Source: an uncultured Pelagibacteraceae bacterium
GTDB taxonomy: Bacteria; Pseudomonadota; Alphaproteobacteria; Pelagibacterales; Pelagibacteraceae
Direction: 5' to 3'
Length of the DNA stretch: 64,000 nt
Assembly (NCBI GenBank): GCA_902578935.1
Contig: CACHEU010000001.1
Location: 124,001-188,000 of the forward strand
Part shown: in pieces, positions 30,691 through 39,638 of the stretch
Layout: every line of letters begins with the position of its first letter
How positions within the stretch are numbered: the first letter of the stretch is position 1
Position numbers and translations under genes: made by a program
The notes under the pieces: model-generated
Told to the model about the DNA's origin: nothing
The model's database searches: none
What the model saw: only the letters and a program-made list of their open reading frames with translations

Positions 30691-31581
30691 ATGTCGGAAA
30701 TTTTAAAAGGTGTATTTGCAGCTGCCATGTCAGTTTTAAAAGCTGATTTAAGCTTAGATATTGAAGAAACTTTAAATCATGCAAAAAAAAATCTTGATAG
30801 CAATGGAGTTGGTTCCGCATTTTTTGGTAGCACAGGTTGTGGACAATTAATTTCAATTTCTGAAAAGAAAGCGTTTATTAGTGCTTTATCAAAAGAAAAT
30901 TTTAAAGAAAAAATTTTAATAGGCCCTTCATGCAACAGCTTAAGTGACACTATAAATATAATGCAACATTCTACTAAAGCAGGTTTTAACAATTTTCTTA
31001 TCATGAATGTTGCCTACTATAAAAATGAAGACAACGGTGTTTACAATTTTTATAAAAATATAATTAAATCTGTGCCAGAGTCTAAAATTATACTTTATAA
31101 CTTTTCCAAGTTAAGCGGATATACTTTTACATCTGAAGTAACCAAAAGACTAATAAAAGATTTTCCAAAAAATATAGTTGGAATGAAAGATAGTACAGGA
31201 AATCTTTGGGACAATTTTAAAGCTAAAAATTTTTCAATGTTTGTTGGAAGTGAGAAAAAGCTATTAGACGGTCTCAAGGTAGGTGCTGCTGGCTGCATCT
31301 CGGCGACAACGAATGTTACGGGTTCTGTAGCAAAAAAAGTTTTTGATGATTTCCATAAGAGCGGAAACTCATCTAGTGACACAAAACTTAAGGCTTTAAG
31401 AACAGTTTTTGATGATACTGGAAACCTAATTTCTGCTTTGCATACTTTAAAAAGCATGGAAAATGAAGTTTATAAAAATATGCTCCCACCTTTGGAAATG
31501 TTGAGTGAAGAGAAAAAAAATGAAATGTTAAAAAAATTAAAAGATCTAAACTTTTTATCAAAAAAAAATATTGCTGCATAA
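30691..31581 (+). CDS. Dihydrodipicolinate synthase / N-acetylneuraminate lyase family protein
   Basis: 'ILYNFSKLSGYTF', Schiff-base Lys 'NIVGMKDSTGN'. Confidence 0.85.
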   Translation: MSEILKGVFAAAMSVLKADLSLDIEETLNHAKKNLDSNGVGSAFFGSTGCGQLISISEKKAFISALSKENFKEKILIGPSCNSLSDTINIMQHSTKAGFNNFLIMNVAYYKNEDNGVYNFYKNIIKSVPESKIILYNFSKLSGYTFTSEVTKRLIKDFPKNIVGMKDSTGNLWDNFKAKNFSMFVGSEKKLLDGLKVGAAGCISATTNVTGSVAKKVFDDFHKSGNSSSDTKLKALRTVFDDTGNLISALHTLKSMENEVYKNMLPPLEMLSEEKKNEMLKKLKDLNFLSKKNIAA

Positions 31582-31583
31582 AC

Positions 31584-32774
31584 ATGTTACTTATTAAATT
31601 TTTAAATAATTTATTTAAACAAGATGGTTTTTTATTAGAAGATGCCAATGAAAAAGAGCATGTTATTGGTAAACCAAAATCAGAAAACCCAATCAAAATG
31701 AAAATCCACGATAAAAAATTACATTATAAATTACTTTTATACCCCGATCTTTATTTTGGAGAAGCATATACTGATGGGAAAATTACATTTAAAAATGGAA
31801 GCATAAGTGACTTTTTAGATCTAGCACTGAAAAATATTGGGCGAGAAAAAACGAATACTGTAAGTGAATTTATTAATACAATTAGAGGTTCTTACCGTTA
31901 TTTAACAAACTTTAATTTTATAAAAAAATCCAAAATGAATGTTGCTCATCATTATGACATTTCAGACGAACTTTACTTTCTTTTTTTAGATCCACTGAAA
32001 CAATATTCATGTGCATATTTCAAAAACAATACTGACTCTTTAGAGGAGGCCCAAAAAAATAAAATAAATCACATAATAAAAAAACTTAATATTAAAGAAA
32101 ACTCAAGAATATTAGACATCGGAAGTGGCTGGGGCCATCTTTCTATGGAAATTGCCAAACAAGCCAAGTGTCAGGTAACCGGAATAACTTTATCTAAGAA
32201 TCAATATGAATATAGTAATCAAAAAGTAAAAGAATTAAATCTGGGAAACCAGGTTCAGTTTAGAATGATGGATTATAGAGAAGTAAAAGAAAAGTATGAC
32301 CGCGTAGTTTCAGTTGGGATGTTTGAACACGTGGGAAGAAAGTTTTACAAAACATTTTTTAATAAGGTTTCCGAAATACTAAAGGACGACGGAGTGGCTC
32401 TTTTGCACACCATTGGATCTGTAAACTCTCCAAGAAACCCACAACCATGGATTACTCGCTATATTTTTCCGGGCGGGTACACACCCAGCTTGAGCGAAGT
32501 AGCTGGTCCGATAGAGAAGTCCGGTCTAATTTTATCAGATTTGGAAGTTTTAAGAATGCATTACGCATACACTCTAAAAAACTGGAAGAATAGATTTGAA
32601 AAAAACAAAGAAAAAGTTTTAAAAATGTTTGACGAAAGGTTTTTTAGAATGTTTGAATTTTACTTGTCTTCTTGCGAAATGGCATTTAGGCATGGAGACC
32701 AGGTTGTATACCAACTTCAACTTACTAAGAGGCTAAACACAGCACCCTCCACGAGAGACTATATTTATTCTTAA
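31584..32774 (+). CDS. cfa: Cyclopropane-fatty-acyl-phospholipid synthase family methyltransferase
   Basis: 'NVAHHYDISDELYFLFLDPLKQYSCAYF', 'ILDIGSGWGHLSMEIAK', 'VSVGMFEHVG', 'WITRYIFPGGYTPSL'. Confidence 0.92.
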   Translation: MLLIKFLNNLFKQDGFLLEDANEKEHVIGKPKSENPIKMKIHDKKLHYKLLLYPDLYFGEAYTDGKITFKNGSISDFLDLALKNIGREKTNTVSEFINTIRGSYRYLTNFNFIKKSKMNVAHHYDISDELYFLFLDPLKQYSCAYFKNNTDSLEEAQKNKINHIIKKLNIKENSRILDIGSGWGHLSMEIAKQAKCQVTGITLSKNQYEYSNQKVKELNLGNQVQFRMMDYREVKEKYDRVVSVGMFEHVGRKFYKTFFNKVSEILKDDGVALLHTIGSVNSPRNPQPWITRYIFPGGYTPSLSEVAGPIEKSGLILSDLEVLRMHYAYTLKNWKNRFEKNKEKVLKMFDERFFRMFEFYLSSCEMAFRHGDQVVYQLQLTKRLNTAPSTRDYIYS

Positions 32775-32798
32775 GTTCTGCTATTAATAAAATAGTAC

Positions 32799-33884
32799 AT
32801 GAAGAAAAAGAAAAGAAAAATAAAAAAAAAAGCTAAGACAAAAAAGAGAAAAAATAGAATATCCAGCAAAACAAGAAAATCTCGCAAAACAAGAAGAAAA
32901 TCAAAGACCAAAAGACCCAAAGCAAAAAAAAGAAAAAAATCTACAAAAAAATTAGATGTTGAAAGCTTCATAAGTTCTTTAAAACCAAGATTTACTTTTA
33001 ATCTACAAGAATTTTTAACGAGATTGATATCTCCACTAACCGATAAAATTCGAGATTATAGAATAAACAAGGAAAGATTAAAAATTAGACAGAGAAAAGA
33101 AGAAGAAGAGCAAAAATTACACACATCACTTAGAACAGAGCTTCTTAAAAAAGAGATTAAAGAAGAGGAGGCTTTAGCCAAAATTCGAGCAATAGAATTG
33201 AAGAATTTTTTAAGAGAAGAACAAAAAGCTATTAGAGAAAAAGAGAAAGAGAAACAAAGAAAATTCTTAGAAGAAGTAAAATTAGAAAAAACTTTAGAGA
33301 AATTCAGAACAAGAGAACTTTCTGAGATCAAAGCCATTGAAAAATATACCCTAAATTTAGAGAAAGAAGATTATAAGGCTTTCCAGAAACGAATCGATGA
33401 AGTCAGAGAAAAATACAGAGCTCTTAGAAACGAACGTCTAAGAAAAAGAGTGGAGGAATTAGGCGTTACACTTTCTGATCAAGCAACTGTTGAAGAGATA
33501 CGACAAAAAGAAAAAGAATATCTTGAAAAAAGGGAACTAATAGCAACAAGTTTGGAAAGTTTTACTCGAAGTGCCACGTCTCTCGTATATCAGATTAATA
33601 AAAGATATTTGCCAAAGAATGCAGACTTGATAAGAGTAATTAACCTTGTTTATGAACAATCAGAAATTCTTATTCGAGAAGACCAAGAACAAAATGAAAA
33701 TTTTTTAATATTAATTTATGTTAAGGATCAGGATGAAAAAAAAGAAATTATAGTAGAAGATAAAATTAAACAAGAAACCCGAGAGTATAACCGTAATTCT
33801 ATATTTAAATTTGGGGACGATTTAACAGACAGTTTAATTTTATATTTAGAAAGAATTAGAGAAAGGATGAAAAAAGCTAGTTAA
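32799..33884 (+). CDS. Hypothetical protein with very Lys/Arg-rich N-terminus and charged coiled-coil middle
   Basis: 34 of the first 51 residues are K/R; followed by extended E/K/R-rich helical sequence and an apparently globular C-terminus. Confidence 0.8.
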   Translation: MKKKKRKIKKKAKTKKRKNRISSKTRKSRKTRRKSKTKRPKAKKRKKSTKKLDVESFISSLKPRFTFNLQEFLTRLISPLTDKIRDYRINKERLKIRQRKEEEEQKLHTSLRTELLKKEIKEEEALAKIRAIELKNFLREEQKAIREKEKEKQRKFLEEVKLEKTLEKFRTRELSEIKAIEKYTLNLEKEDYKAFQKRIDEVREKYRALRNERLRKRVEELGVTLSDQATVEEIRQKEKEYLEKRELIATSLESFTRSATSLVYQINKRYLPKNADLIRVINLVYEQSEILIREDQEQNENFLILIYVKDQDEKKEIIVEDKIKQETREYNRNSIFKFGDDLTDSLILYLERIRERMKKAS

Positions 33885-34956
33885 TAAGATCCTCTAATTT
33901 TTTAATCTCACCGATTTTAAATATAACAGCATCTTCTTTGTTATATCCAAATTTCTCCGCATTTGCTTTAAATCTAACCGGAGGTTCCCAAATTGGTTCC
34001 AAACTTAAGATTGCTGTGCCCCAATGCATTCCTACTACTTTTTTAACTTTTAAGTCTTTCATTAATGATAAAAGTTCTTCAGGGTTTGCATGAGCTGTAG
34101 ATTTGTCTTTAACATTTATAATCGGAAAAAAATTGTAGGCTCCAATATTTCCAAAGCCTAAATCAATTGGACCAAATTTTTCTCCTAAATCTTTATAGAA
34201 AGGCGCAGGTCCAGTATCACAAGCAAAAAAGATTTTTTTACCTTTATATTCAATTAAAAAACTACCCCAAAGACTTCTATTTGTATTTCCAACTCCCCAT
34301 ATCCAACGCTTGCTCCAATGTTGGGCCGGGAGCATTGTAACTGTTATATCATCATTAATTTTAATTTTGTCAAACCAATCCATCTCTTTGACATTGTCTT
34401 TTTTGTATCCATTTTTTGTAAAATATTTTCCAAGTTTTAAAGGAACAAGTGCTTTAGCGTTTTTATAAGGAAAGTTTTTTATTGTACGAATGCTCATGTG
34501 ATCATAATGATTGTGTGTCAGTAAAAATAAATTTATCTCAGGAAGTTCTTTCAGGGTTAAAGGGGGCTTGACATATTTTTTAGGGCCAAACCATAAAGGT
34601 CCATAATTTTTTTCAAAAACTGGATCGGTAATAATCGTAGTGTCTCCAAGTTTAATAATAAAGTTTGTGTGATCAAGCCACATAACATACGAACCTGATT
34701 TATGTCTTTCAAGATTTTTTAAAACTTCTTGTTTATCAATTACATGCTCAGGCGGATAATCAATTTTCAGTTTCTTTTTTTCTTCTCTAAAAACTTTCCA
34801 ATTCCATTTAAAATTAGGATCTCTCTTTGGACCACCTGCTAAATTTCTAAAAGCAAATAGCTTCCCGTCTTTGTATATGTGGTGATAAGGTTTTTCCATT
34901 GCACCCAAACTATTAAAAGAAAAGAAAAGAAGTATAAATAGGAAATATTTTAGCAT
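33877..34956 (-). CDS. Metallo-beta-lactamase-fold hydrolase (NAPE-PLD/UlaG-like), secreted
   Basis: 'LFLLTHNHYDHMSI', 'ACDTGPAPF', 'VVGMHWGTA'; N-terminal signal peptide. Confidence 0.9.
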   Translation of the reverse strand: MLKYFLFILLFFSFNSLGAMEKPYHHIYKDGKLFAFRNLAGGPKRDPNFKWNWKVFREEKKKLKIDYPPEHVIDKQEVLKNLERHKSGSYVMWLDHTNFIIKLGDTTIITDPVFEKNYGPLWFGPKKYVKPPLTLKELPEINLFLLTHNHYDHMSIRTIKNFPYKNAKALVPLKLGKYFTKNGYKKDNVKEMDWFDKIKINDDITVTMLPAQHWSKRWIWGVGNTNRSLWGSFLIEYKGKKIFFACDTGPAPFYKDLGEKFGPIDLGFGNIGAYNFFPIINVKDKSTAHANPEELLSLMKDLKVKKVVGMHWGTAILSLEPIWEPPVRFKANAEKFGYNKEDAVIFKIGEIKKLEDLIN

Positions 34957-35054
34957 TCGGTGTCTTTTTTATCGTTTTTAGAATTAAAATTCACGATTAA
35001 AAAAGACACCAATAGTGCGGCAATACCAAGCAGGGTAAGACCAATGATGATCAT
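34950..35054 (-). CDS. Putative 34-aa single-TM microprotein (MIIIGLTLLGIAALLVSFLIVNFNSKNDKKDTEC); not in supplied ORF track
   Basis: ATG at 35054-35052, TAA at 34952-34950; hydrophobic helix followed by a charged tail; stop overlaps the ATG of the MBL gene (ATGCTAA). Confidence 0.6.
   Translation of the reverse strand: MIIIGLTLLGIAALLVSFLIVNFNSKNDKKDTEC
34959..35010. repeat. Inverted repeat / strong hairpin (ggtgtcttttttatcg ... cgattaaaaaagacacc)
   Basis: 16-bp arms complementary apart from one bulged base; sits within the 34-aa ORF, adjacent to the MBL start codon. Confidence 0.8.
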
Positions 35055-35078
35055 AGTTTTTTAAACTGTCCCTAAAAA

Positions 35079-35297
35079 TTAAGATTTTTTAGCTACTTTG
35101 GGACAGTTGTCCTTGGAAATTCTCTTTCCAAAAGATTCATCGCTCATAGTTTTGTTTACAGACCAAATGAACGATTTTTCGTAAGCACCAGTTGCTTTGT
35201 CTGGTGATGTGCATTTAGTTCCGAAAACGTATCTATTGCTGCAGTTTACGAGCAACAGAGAGCATACTAGTAAAATTAAAATGTTTTTCATGGTCAA
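35079..35297 (-). CDS. Small putative lipoprotein, 72 aa
   Basis: 'MKNILILLVCSLLLVNCSNRY' lipobox. Confidence 0.65.
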   Translation of the reverse strand: MTMKNILILLVCSLLLVNCSNRYVFGTKCTSPDKATGAYEKSFIWSVNKTMSDESFGKRISKDNCPKVAKKS

Positions 35298-35345
35298 AGA
35301 TTTAGTTGTACTTTTTGTTTTAAGAGGGGCTGAAATTTGTTTTTT

Positions 35346-36143
35346 TTATGCGTCTAGAATAATTCTGTGCATTAGCCTTCTACCAACAAAAGGAGTTGCG
35401 GAATGAATGATAGAGTGATTATCCCAAACTACGATTGAATTTTTCTCCCAAGAAAAGCTGGTTTGGAACTCTTTTTTCGTTTGGTGGTTGAATAAAAACT
35501 TCAAAAGATTTTTAGAATCTTCGTTACTTAGATTTTTTATGGCAATTGTATGACCCGGACTTAAATATAAAGTTTTCTTATTTTTCACAGTTTTAACGAT
35601 TGGATGTTCAGATATAAAATCTTTAGCTTTTCCCGTTCCTCTTTCGGCCTCCCTTTCAACCCGTGTTTCTGAAATAGGACCAGCAGAACTAAAAATTCCA
35701 ACAAGACTTTCTATCTTTTCTTTAGTTTTTTGATCAAGGGCCTCATAAGAAGCAAACTGTGAGGCAAATAAAGTTTGACCCTGGTCTTTTTCTACTATTT
35801 TTCCCATAAGACATGTATATCTCGGCGTTTTATCTAAGTAAGAACTATCGGTATGCCAACCTTCGCCGTATGATTTCCCCTTATCTTCTGCCTTTCGTTC
35901 CACAACCGTGATGCCCTTATAACCTTCGAGATCTTTAAGCATGGGATAGTCTTTAATTTTGCCCAAAAGCTTTGCAAACTCTAAATATTTTCCAGGATCT
36001 AAATTCTGATTTCTAAAGCAGACAAATCCGTAATTATTTAAAGCTTCTTTAGTTTTTTCCACCCCATCAACTTTTATAGATTTTAAATCACAGACAATAG
36101 AGGCGCCTATGTTATTTTTAAACGGTTCTATTTTAATGCTCAT
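35346..36143 (-). CDS. TauD/TfdA-family Fe(II)/2-oxoglutarate dioxygenase
   Basis: 'GEGWHTDSSYLDKTPRYTCLMGKIV', 'VVWDNHSIIHSATPFVGRRLMHRIIL'. Confidence 0.92.
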   Translation of the reverse strand: MSIKIEPFKNNIGASIVCDLKSIKVDGVEKTKEALNNYGFVCFRNQNLDPGKYLEFAKLLGKIKDYPMLKDLEGYKGITVVERKAEDKGKSYGEGWHTDSSYLDKTPRYTCLMGKIVEKDQGQTLFASQFASYEALDQKTKEKIESLVGIFSSAGPISETRVEREAERGTGKAKDFISEHPIVKTVKNKKTLYLSPGHTIAIKNLSNEDSKNLLKFLFNHQTKKEFQTSFSWEKNSIVVWDNHSIIHSATPFVGRRLMHRIILDA

Positions 36144-36766
36144 TACTCGCTACTAAAATAGATATCCCGGTAATATGCAATAATTTTCTGTTTAGAGTTA
36201 TTTGAGTCTGAGAAAATAGCCACAAAGTTTGTAAAAGAAATACCATGAGTTTTTTCTAGCAATTCTTTAACATTAATTTTACGGGTATGCCATTCACCAC
36301 TTTTATCGTTTGAAACAACATAATCTCTTGAGCCTTTGGTCCACGGACTTGTTTGAAGAAAACCTTCCTCTAAAAAAGAAGAATGAGCCAAGCTAACTAA
36401 CTTAGATCCAATTTTTTTACCGTGACCCACCATGACTCTAGCAGCCCAGTCATGTCCATCTTTAGTTTTTTGGTCAATACTGTCAAAATCCTTTTCAATT
36501 TTAAAAGTAATATTTAAAAAAGGCATTTCCTTAAGAAGCCCTTTGTCTATTTCCATGCCAAGTCCCGTTGCACCTGAATCTGCCTCAGCCTTCAAGAACC
36601 AGCCTTTATCATCTTTACCATTGGTATAAACAGTCTTTTTCCCAAAACCTCTTTTTTTAAAAAGCTTCATTCCTTCATCGCTAAAATCGATTCGAAATTC
36701 TTTCGCGTTAGCCGTGACACAAATTAACAAGATAGTTAGAAAGTAAGCGAATATTCTCATTAACAT
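36143..36766 (-). CDS. DUF3047-like secreted protein
   Basis: Signal peptide; 'FLKAEADSGATGLGMEID', 'DWAARVMV', 'VAIFSDSNNSKQKIIAYYRDIYF'. Confidence 0.7.
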   Translation of the reverse strand: MLMRIFAYFLTILLICVTANAKEFRIDFSDEGMKLFKKRGFGKKTVYTNGKDDKGWFLKAEADSGATGLGMEIDKGLLKEMPFLNITFKIEKDFDSIDQKTKDGHDWAARVMVGHGKKIGSKLVSLAHSSFLEEGFLQTSPWTKGSRDYVVSNDKSGEWHTRKINVKELLEKTHGISFTNFVAIFSDSNNSKQKIIAYYRDIYFSSE

Positions 36767-36818
36767 TAGTATTTAAATTAAAATTTGTTTTTTAGCAAAT
36801 AAACCATATATTCATAAA

Positions 36819-37850
36819 ATGGATTCGCTACTTATAATACTGATAGTCGTCCTGATAGCACTAAATATTGGGGTGCTTTTGTTTTTGTTTAAAAACAAAC
36901 AGGAAAAAACAGAAAATCCTACCCAATCCCTTAAGGATGAGTTTAATGCCTTCAAAGAGTCTTTTAGTCAATCTTTCGGGCATATGTCTAAAGACATCGC
37001 AAAAGATATGTCAGGGGCTTTAACAAGGGTAGATGAAAAAGTGGGGGTATTTAACAAACAAGTAGAGTCTCTAAATAAAAGCCAAGATAATTTTAGTAGA
37101 ATTCTTGCCGGGGTAAAACAATACGGAGTTCTAGCAGAATTTTCTCTAGCTTCACTTTTAAAAGATTTATTACCCGCATCTCAATATATTGAGAATGTTA
37201 AAATGAAACCAGATGAAACAGGAGACACAGTTGAGTTTGCTATTAAACTTCAAGATGTTTTAGTTCCGGTAGATAGTCATTGGCCCATTGAAAAATTTAA
37301 AGAGATAGACAACGCTTATCAATCAAAAGACAAAGAAGCTCTAGCAGAAGCCAGAAAAGATTTAGCAGCCGCATTCAGATCTAAATCTAAATCAGTTAGC
37401 TCTAAATATATTGCGCCACCTAAAACAACAGATTTTGCAATTGTGTATGCACCTACAGAAGGATTATTTGCTGAACTTTCAAGTTATCGAGATCCTAAAA
37501 CCAAAGAGCTTTTACTTGAGGAGCTTAGAACAAAATACAAAATTACAATTGCAGGACCAAATACATTATCCGCTCTCTTGCAGTCATATCACTTAGGTTT
37601 TCAAACACTTAAAGTTCAAAAGCATGCAACACAGATTTATAACGACTTAAAACTTATCTCTAGAAGATTTGAAAAGCATTTTGATGGGATCGTGGATTTA
37701 AGAAAAAAATTAGAACAGGCTATGACTACAACTGACAGTTTTGGTAGGGATGCACGTTCTATAATGAATACTCTGAATAACATTAAAGATCCCGGAACAG
37801 TAAAAGAGACAGTCGAAGAAAATTCTGATAAAATTAAAGCCTTTAAGTAA
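36819..37850 (+). CDS. rmuC: DNA recombination protein RmuC
   Basis: N-terminal TM, coiled coil, 'KQYGVLAEFSLASLLKDLLPASQYIENVKM', 'VPVDSHWPIEKF', 'AGPNTLSALLQSYHLGFQTLKVQKHA'. Confidence 0.93.
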   Translation: MDSLLIILIVVLIALNIGVLLFLFKNKQEKTENPTQSLKDEFNAFKESFSQSFGHMSKDIAKDMSGALTRVDEKVGVFNKQVESLNKSQDNFSRILAGVKQYGVLAEFSLASLLKDLLPASQYIENVKMKPDETGDTVEFAIKLQDVLVPVDSHWPIEKFKEIDNAYQSKDKEALAEARKDLAAAFRSKSKSVSSKYIAPPKTTDFAIVYAPTEGLFAELSSYRDPKTKELLLEELRTKYKITIAGPNTLSALLQSYHLGFQTLKVQKHATQIYNDLKLISRRFEKHFDGIVDLRKKLEQAMTTTDSFGRDARSIMNTLNNIKDPGTVKETVEENSDKIKAFK

Positions 37851-37863
37851 GTAAATTTCCTAA

Positions 37864-39282
37864 ATGTCAAATTTTGTATTTTACGATTTCGAAACCAGTT
37901 CATCCAATAAACAATGGGGTCAAATTATAGAAGTAGGAGCAATTCTGGTTGATGATCAACTAAATGAATTGGACAGATTTGAGTCTAGATCCAGACTATC
38001 ACCCGGAATTATTCCAGAGGCGATGTCGTTAATTGTAAGCAATACCACTCCAAAAAAATTAAAAGAAACTAATCTTTCACATTATGAAATGGTTAGACAG
38101 TTTGTTGAAAAATTAAAAAGTTGGGGGAAAGTTACTTACATTGGTTGGAATAATATAGAGTTTGACCAAATTTTCTGGAGGAATACTCTATTCCAAAATT
38201 TACAATATCCTTTTACTTCTACGACCAATGGAAATAAAGAAGGGGACTTACTTAATCTAGCAAGGGCAGCAAATCTCTATTATCCAAAAACCTTAAAGAA
38301 CGCGACTAATAAAAAAGGAAACCTAGAGTACAAACTTGATACCATGGCTCCCCTTAATGGAATTAAACACGCAGCTCATACAGCAATAGGCGATTGTAGT
38401 GCCACATTAGAGATCGCCAGGATAATAAAAAAGAAAGCCCCTAGCGTTTGGGACAGCAGTCTTTTAACCTCAAACAAGGAAGAGAGCTTAAAAATAATTA
38501 AAAACGAAAAACTTTTTTGTGCTAATGAATTTTACTATGGAAAAGTTGTACCATTCGTTCAAACTTTTGTTTGTCAACATCCGGTTTATCAGTGGCCTAA
38601 AACATTTGATCTAAAACACGATCCAAATATTTATATGAATATGCCGATTCAAGTCTTGAAAGAAGAATTGAAAAAAGCTCCTAAGGTTTTGAGAACATGT
38701 CGTCATAACAAACATCCTATTGTTATGAATCCGTCTTATATTGACCACTTCGAAGAATATAAGATGATAGGAATTAATAAATTAAAAGAAAGAGCAGAAA
38801 TTGTTAGAAAAAATAAAAAGTTTGCAGAAAAAGTTGAAGTAATTTTAAGAGATGAAGCTCAAGAAAAAGCTGAAACCAAATCACAAGAGGATATTTGCGA
38901 AGAGGAAAGCTTGTACAATTTCCCTCCAGCAGAGGATAATAAAATTTTACCAGGCTTTCATGAAGCAGATTGGAATAAAAAGCTTTCCTATTTACAGAAG
39001 TTCAAAGATAAAAGATTTCATTATTTTGGAAAAAAATTACTTTATCAAGAAAAGCCCGACCTTTTACCCAAAGAAGATTATGACGAAATTCATGGGACAA
39101 TTGTAAAAAGAGTTCTCTCTACCACTGACGACAAGAAATGGAATACAATACCAAGAACATACAAAGAGATTGATGATTTAAGAGTAAAATTTGAAAAAAG
39201 TAAAGAAACCGACAAACTGAAAATGTTAGAAGAGATTAACGCGTACGTTGAAGAATTAGAAAAAGTTTACTCTCGTGGGTAG
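37864..39282 (+). CDS. Exodeoxyribonuclease I-like DEDDh exonuclease (SbcB-like)
   Basis: 'FVFYDFETSSSNKQWGQIIEVGAILVD', 'YIGWNNIEFDQIFWRNTLFQN', 'HAAHTAIGDCSATLEIARII'. Confidence 0.85.
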   Translation: MSNFVFYDFETSSSNKQWGQIIEVGAILVDDQLNELDRFESRSRLSPGIIPEAMSLIVSNTTPKKLKETNLSHYEMVRQFVEKLKSWGKVTYIGWNNIEFDQIFWRNTLFQNLQYPFTSTTNGNKEGDLLNLARAANLYYPKTLKNATNKKGNLEYKLDTMAPLNGIKHAAHTAIGDCSATLEIARIIKKKAPSVWDSSLLTSNKEESLKIIKNEKLFCANEFYYGKVVPFVQTFVCQHPVYQWPKTFDLKHDPNIYMNMPIQVLKEELKKAPKVLRTCRHNKHPIVMNPSYIDHFEEYKMIGINKLKERAEIVRKNKKFAEKVEVILRDEAQEKAETKSQEDICEEESLYNFPPAEDNKILPGFHEADWNKKLSYLQKFKDKRFHYFGKKLLYQEKPDLLPKEDYDEIHGTIVKRVLSTTDDKKWNTIPRTYKEIDDLRVKFEKSKETDKLKMLEEINAYVEELEKVYSRG

Positions 39283-39317
39283 TTGACATTATTAAAAAAA
39301 ACTTTATTTATAAATTT

Positions 39318-39638
39318 ATGGCCACAAAAAAAGTAACTGACGAAAGCTTTGAATCAGACGTTATTAAATCACAAAAACCAACCATAGTAGATTTTTGGGC
39401 AGAATGGTGTGGGCCATGCAAACAGATCGGTCCAATTTTAGAAGAAATTTCCGATGAGATGTCAAACGATATTGTAATTGCTAAACACAATATAGATCAA
39501 GAACCCAATACTCCGACGAAGTATGGGATTAGAGGCATTCCAACAATGCTCTTATTTAAAGCTGGAGAGCTTAAGGCAACCAAAGTTGGTGCTACTACAA
39601 AATCAAACATTGTTTCTTGGATAAAAGAAAATATTTAG
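39318..39638 (+). CDS. trxA: Thioredoxin
   Basis: 'VDFWAEWCGPCKQIGPILEEI', 'YGIRGIPTMLLFK'. Confidence 0.97.
   Translation: MATKKVTDESFESDVIKSQKPTIVDFWAEWCGPCKQIGPILEEISDEMSNDIVIAKHNIDQEPNTPTKYGIRGIPTMLLFKAGELKATKVGATTKSNIVSWIKENI

Noticed and set aside
32771-32971. 66-aa minus-strand ORF of mostly F/L residues
   Set aside because: Exact antisense of the Lys-rich N-terminus of the 32799 gene; composition is an artefact of poly-A codons.
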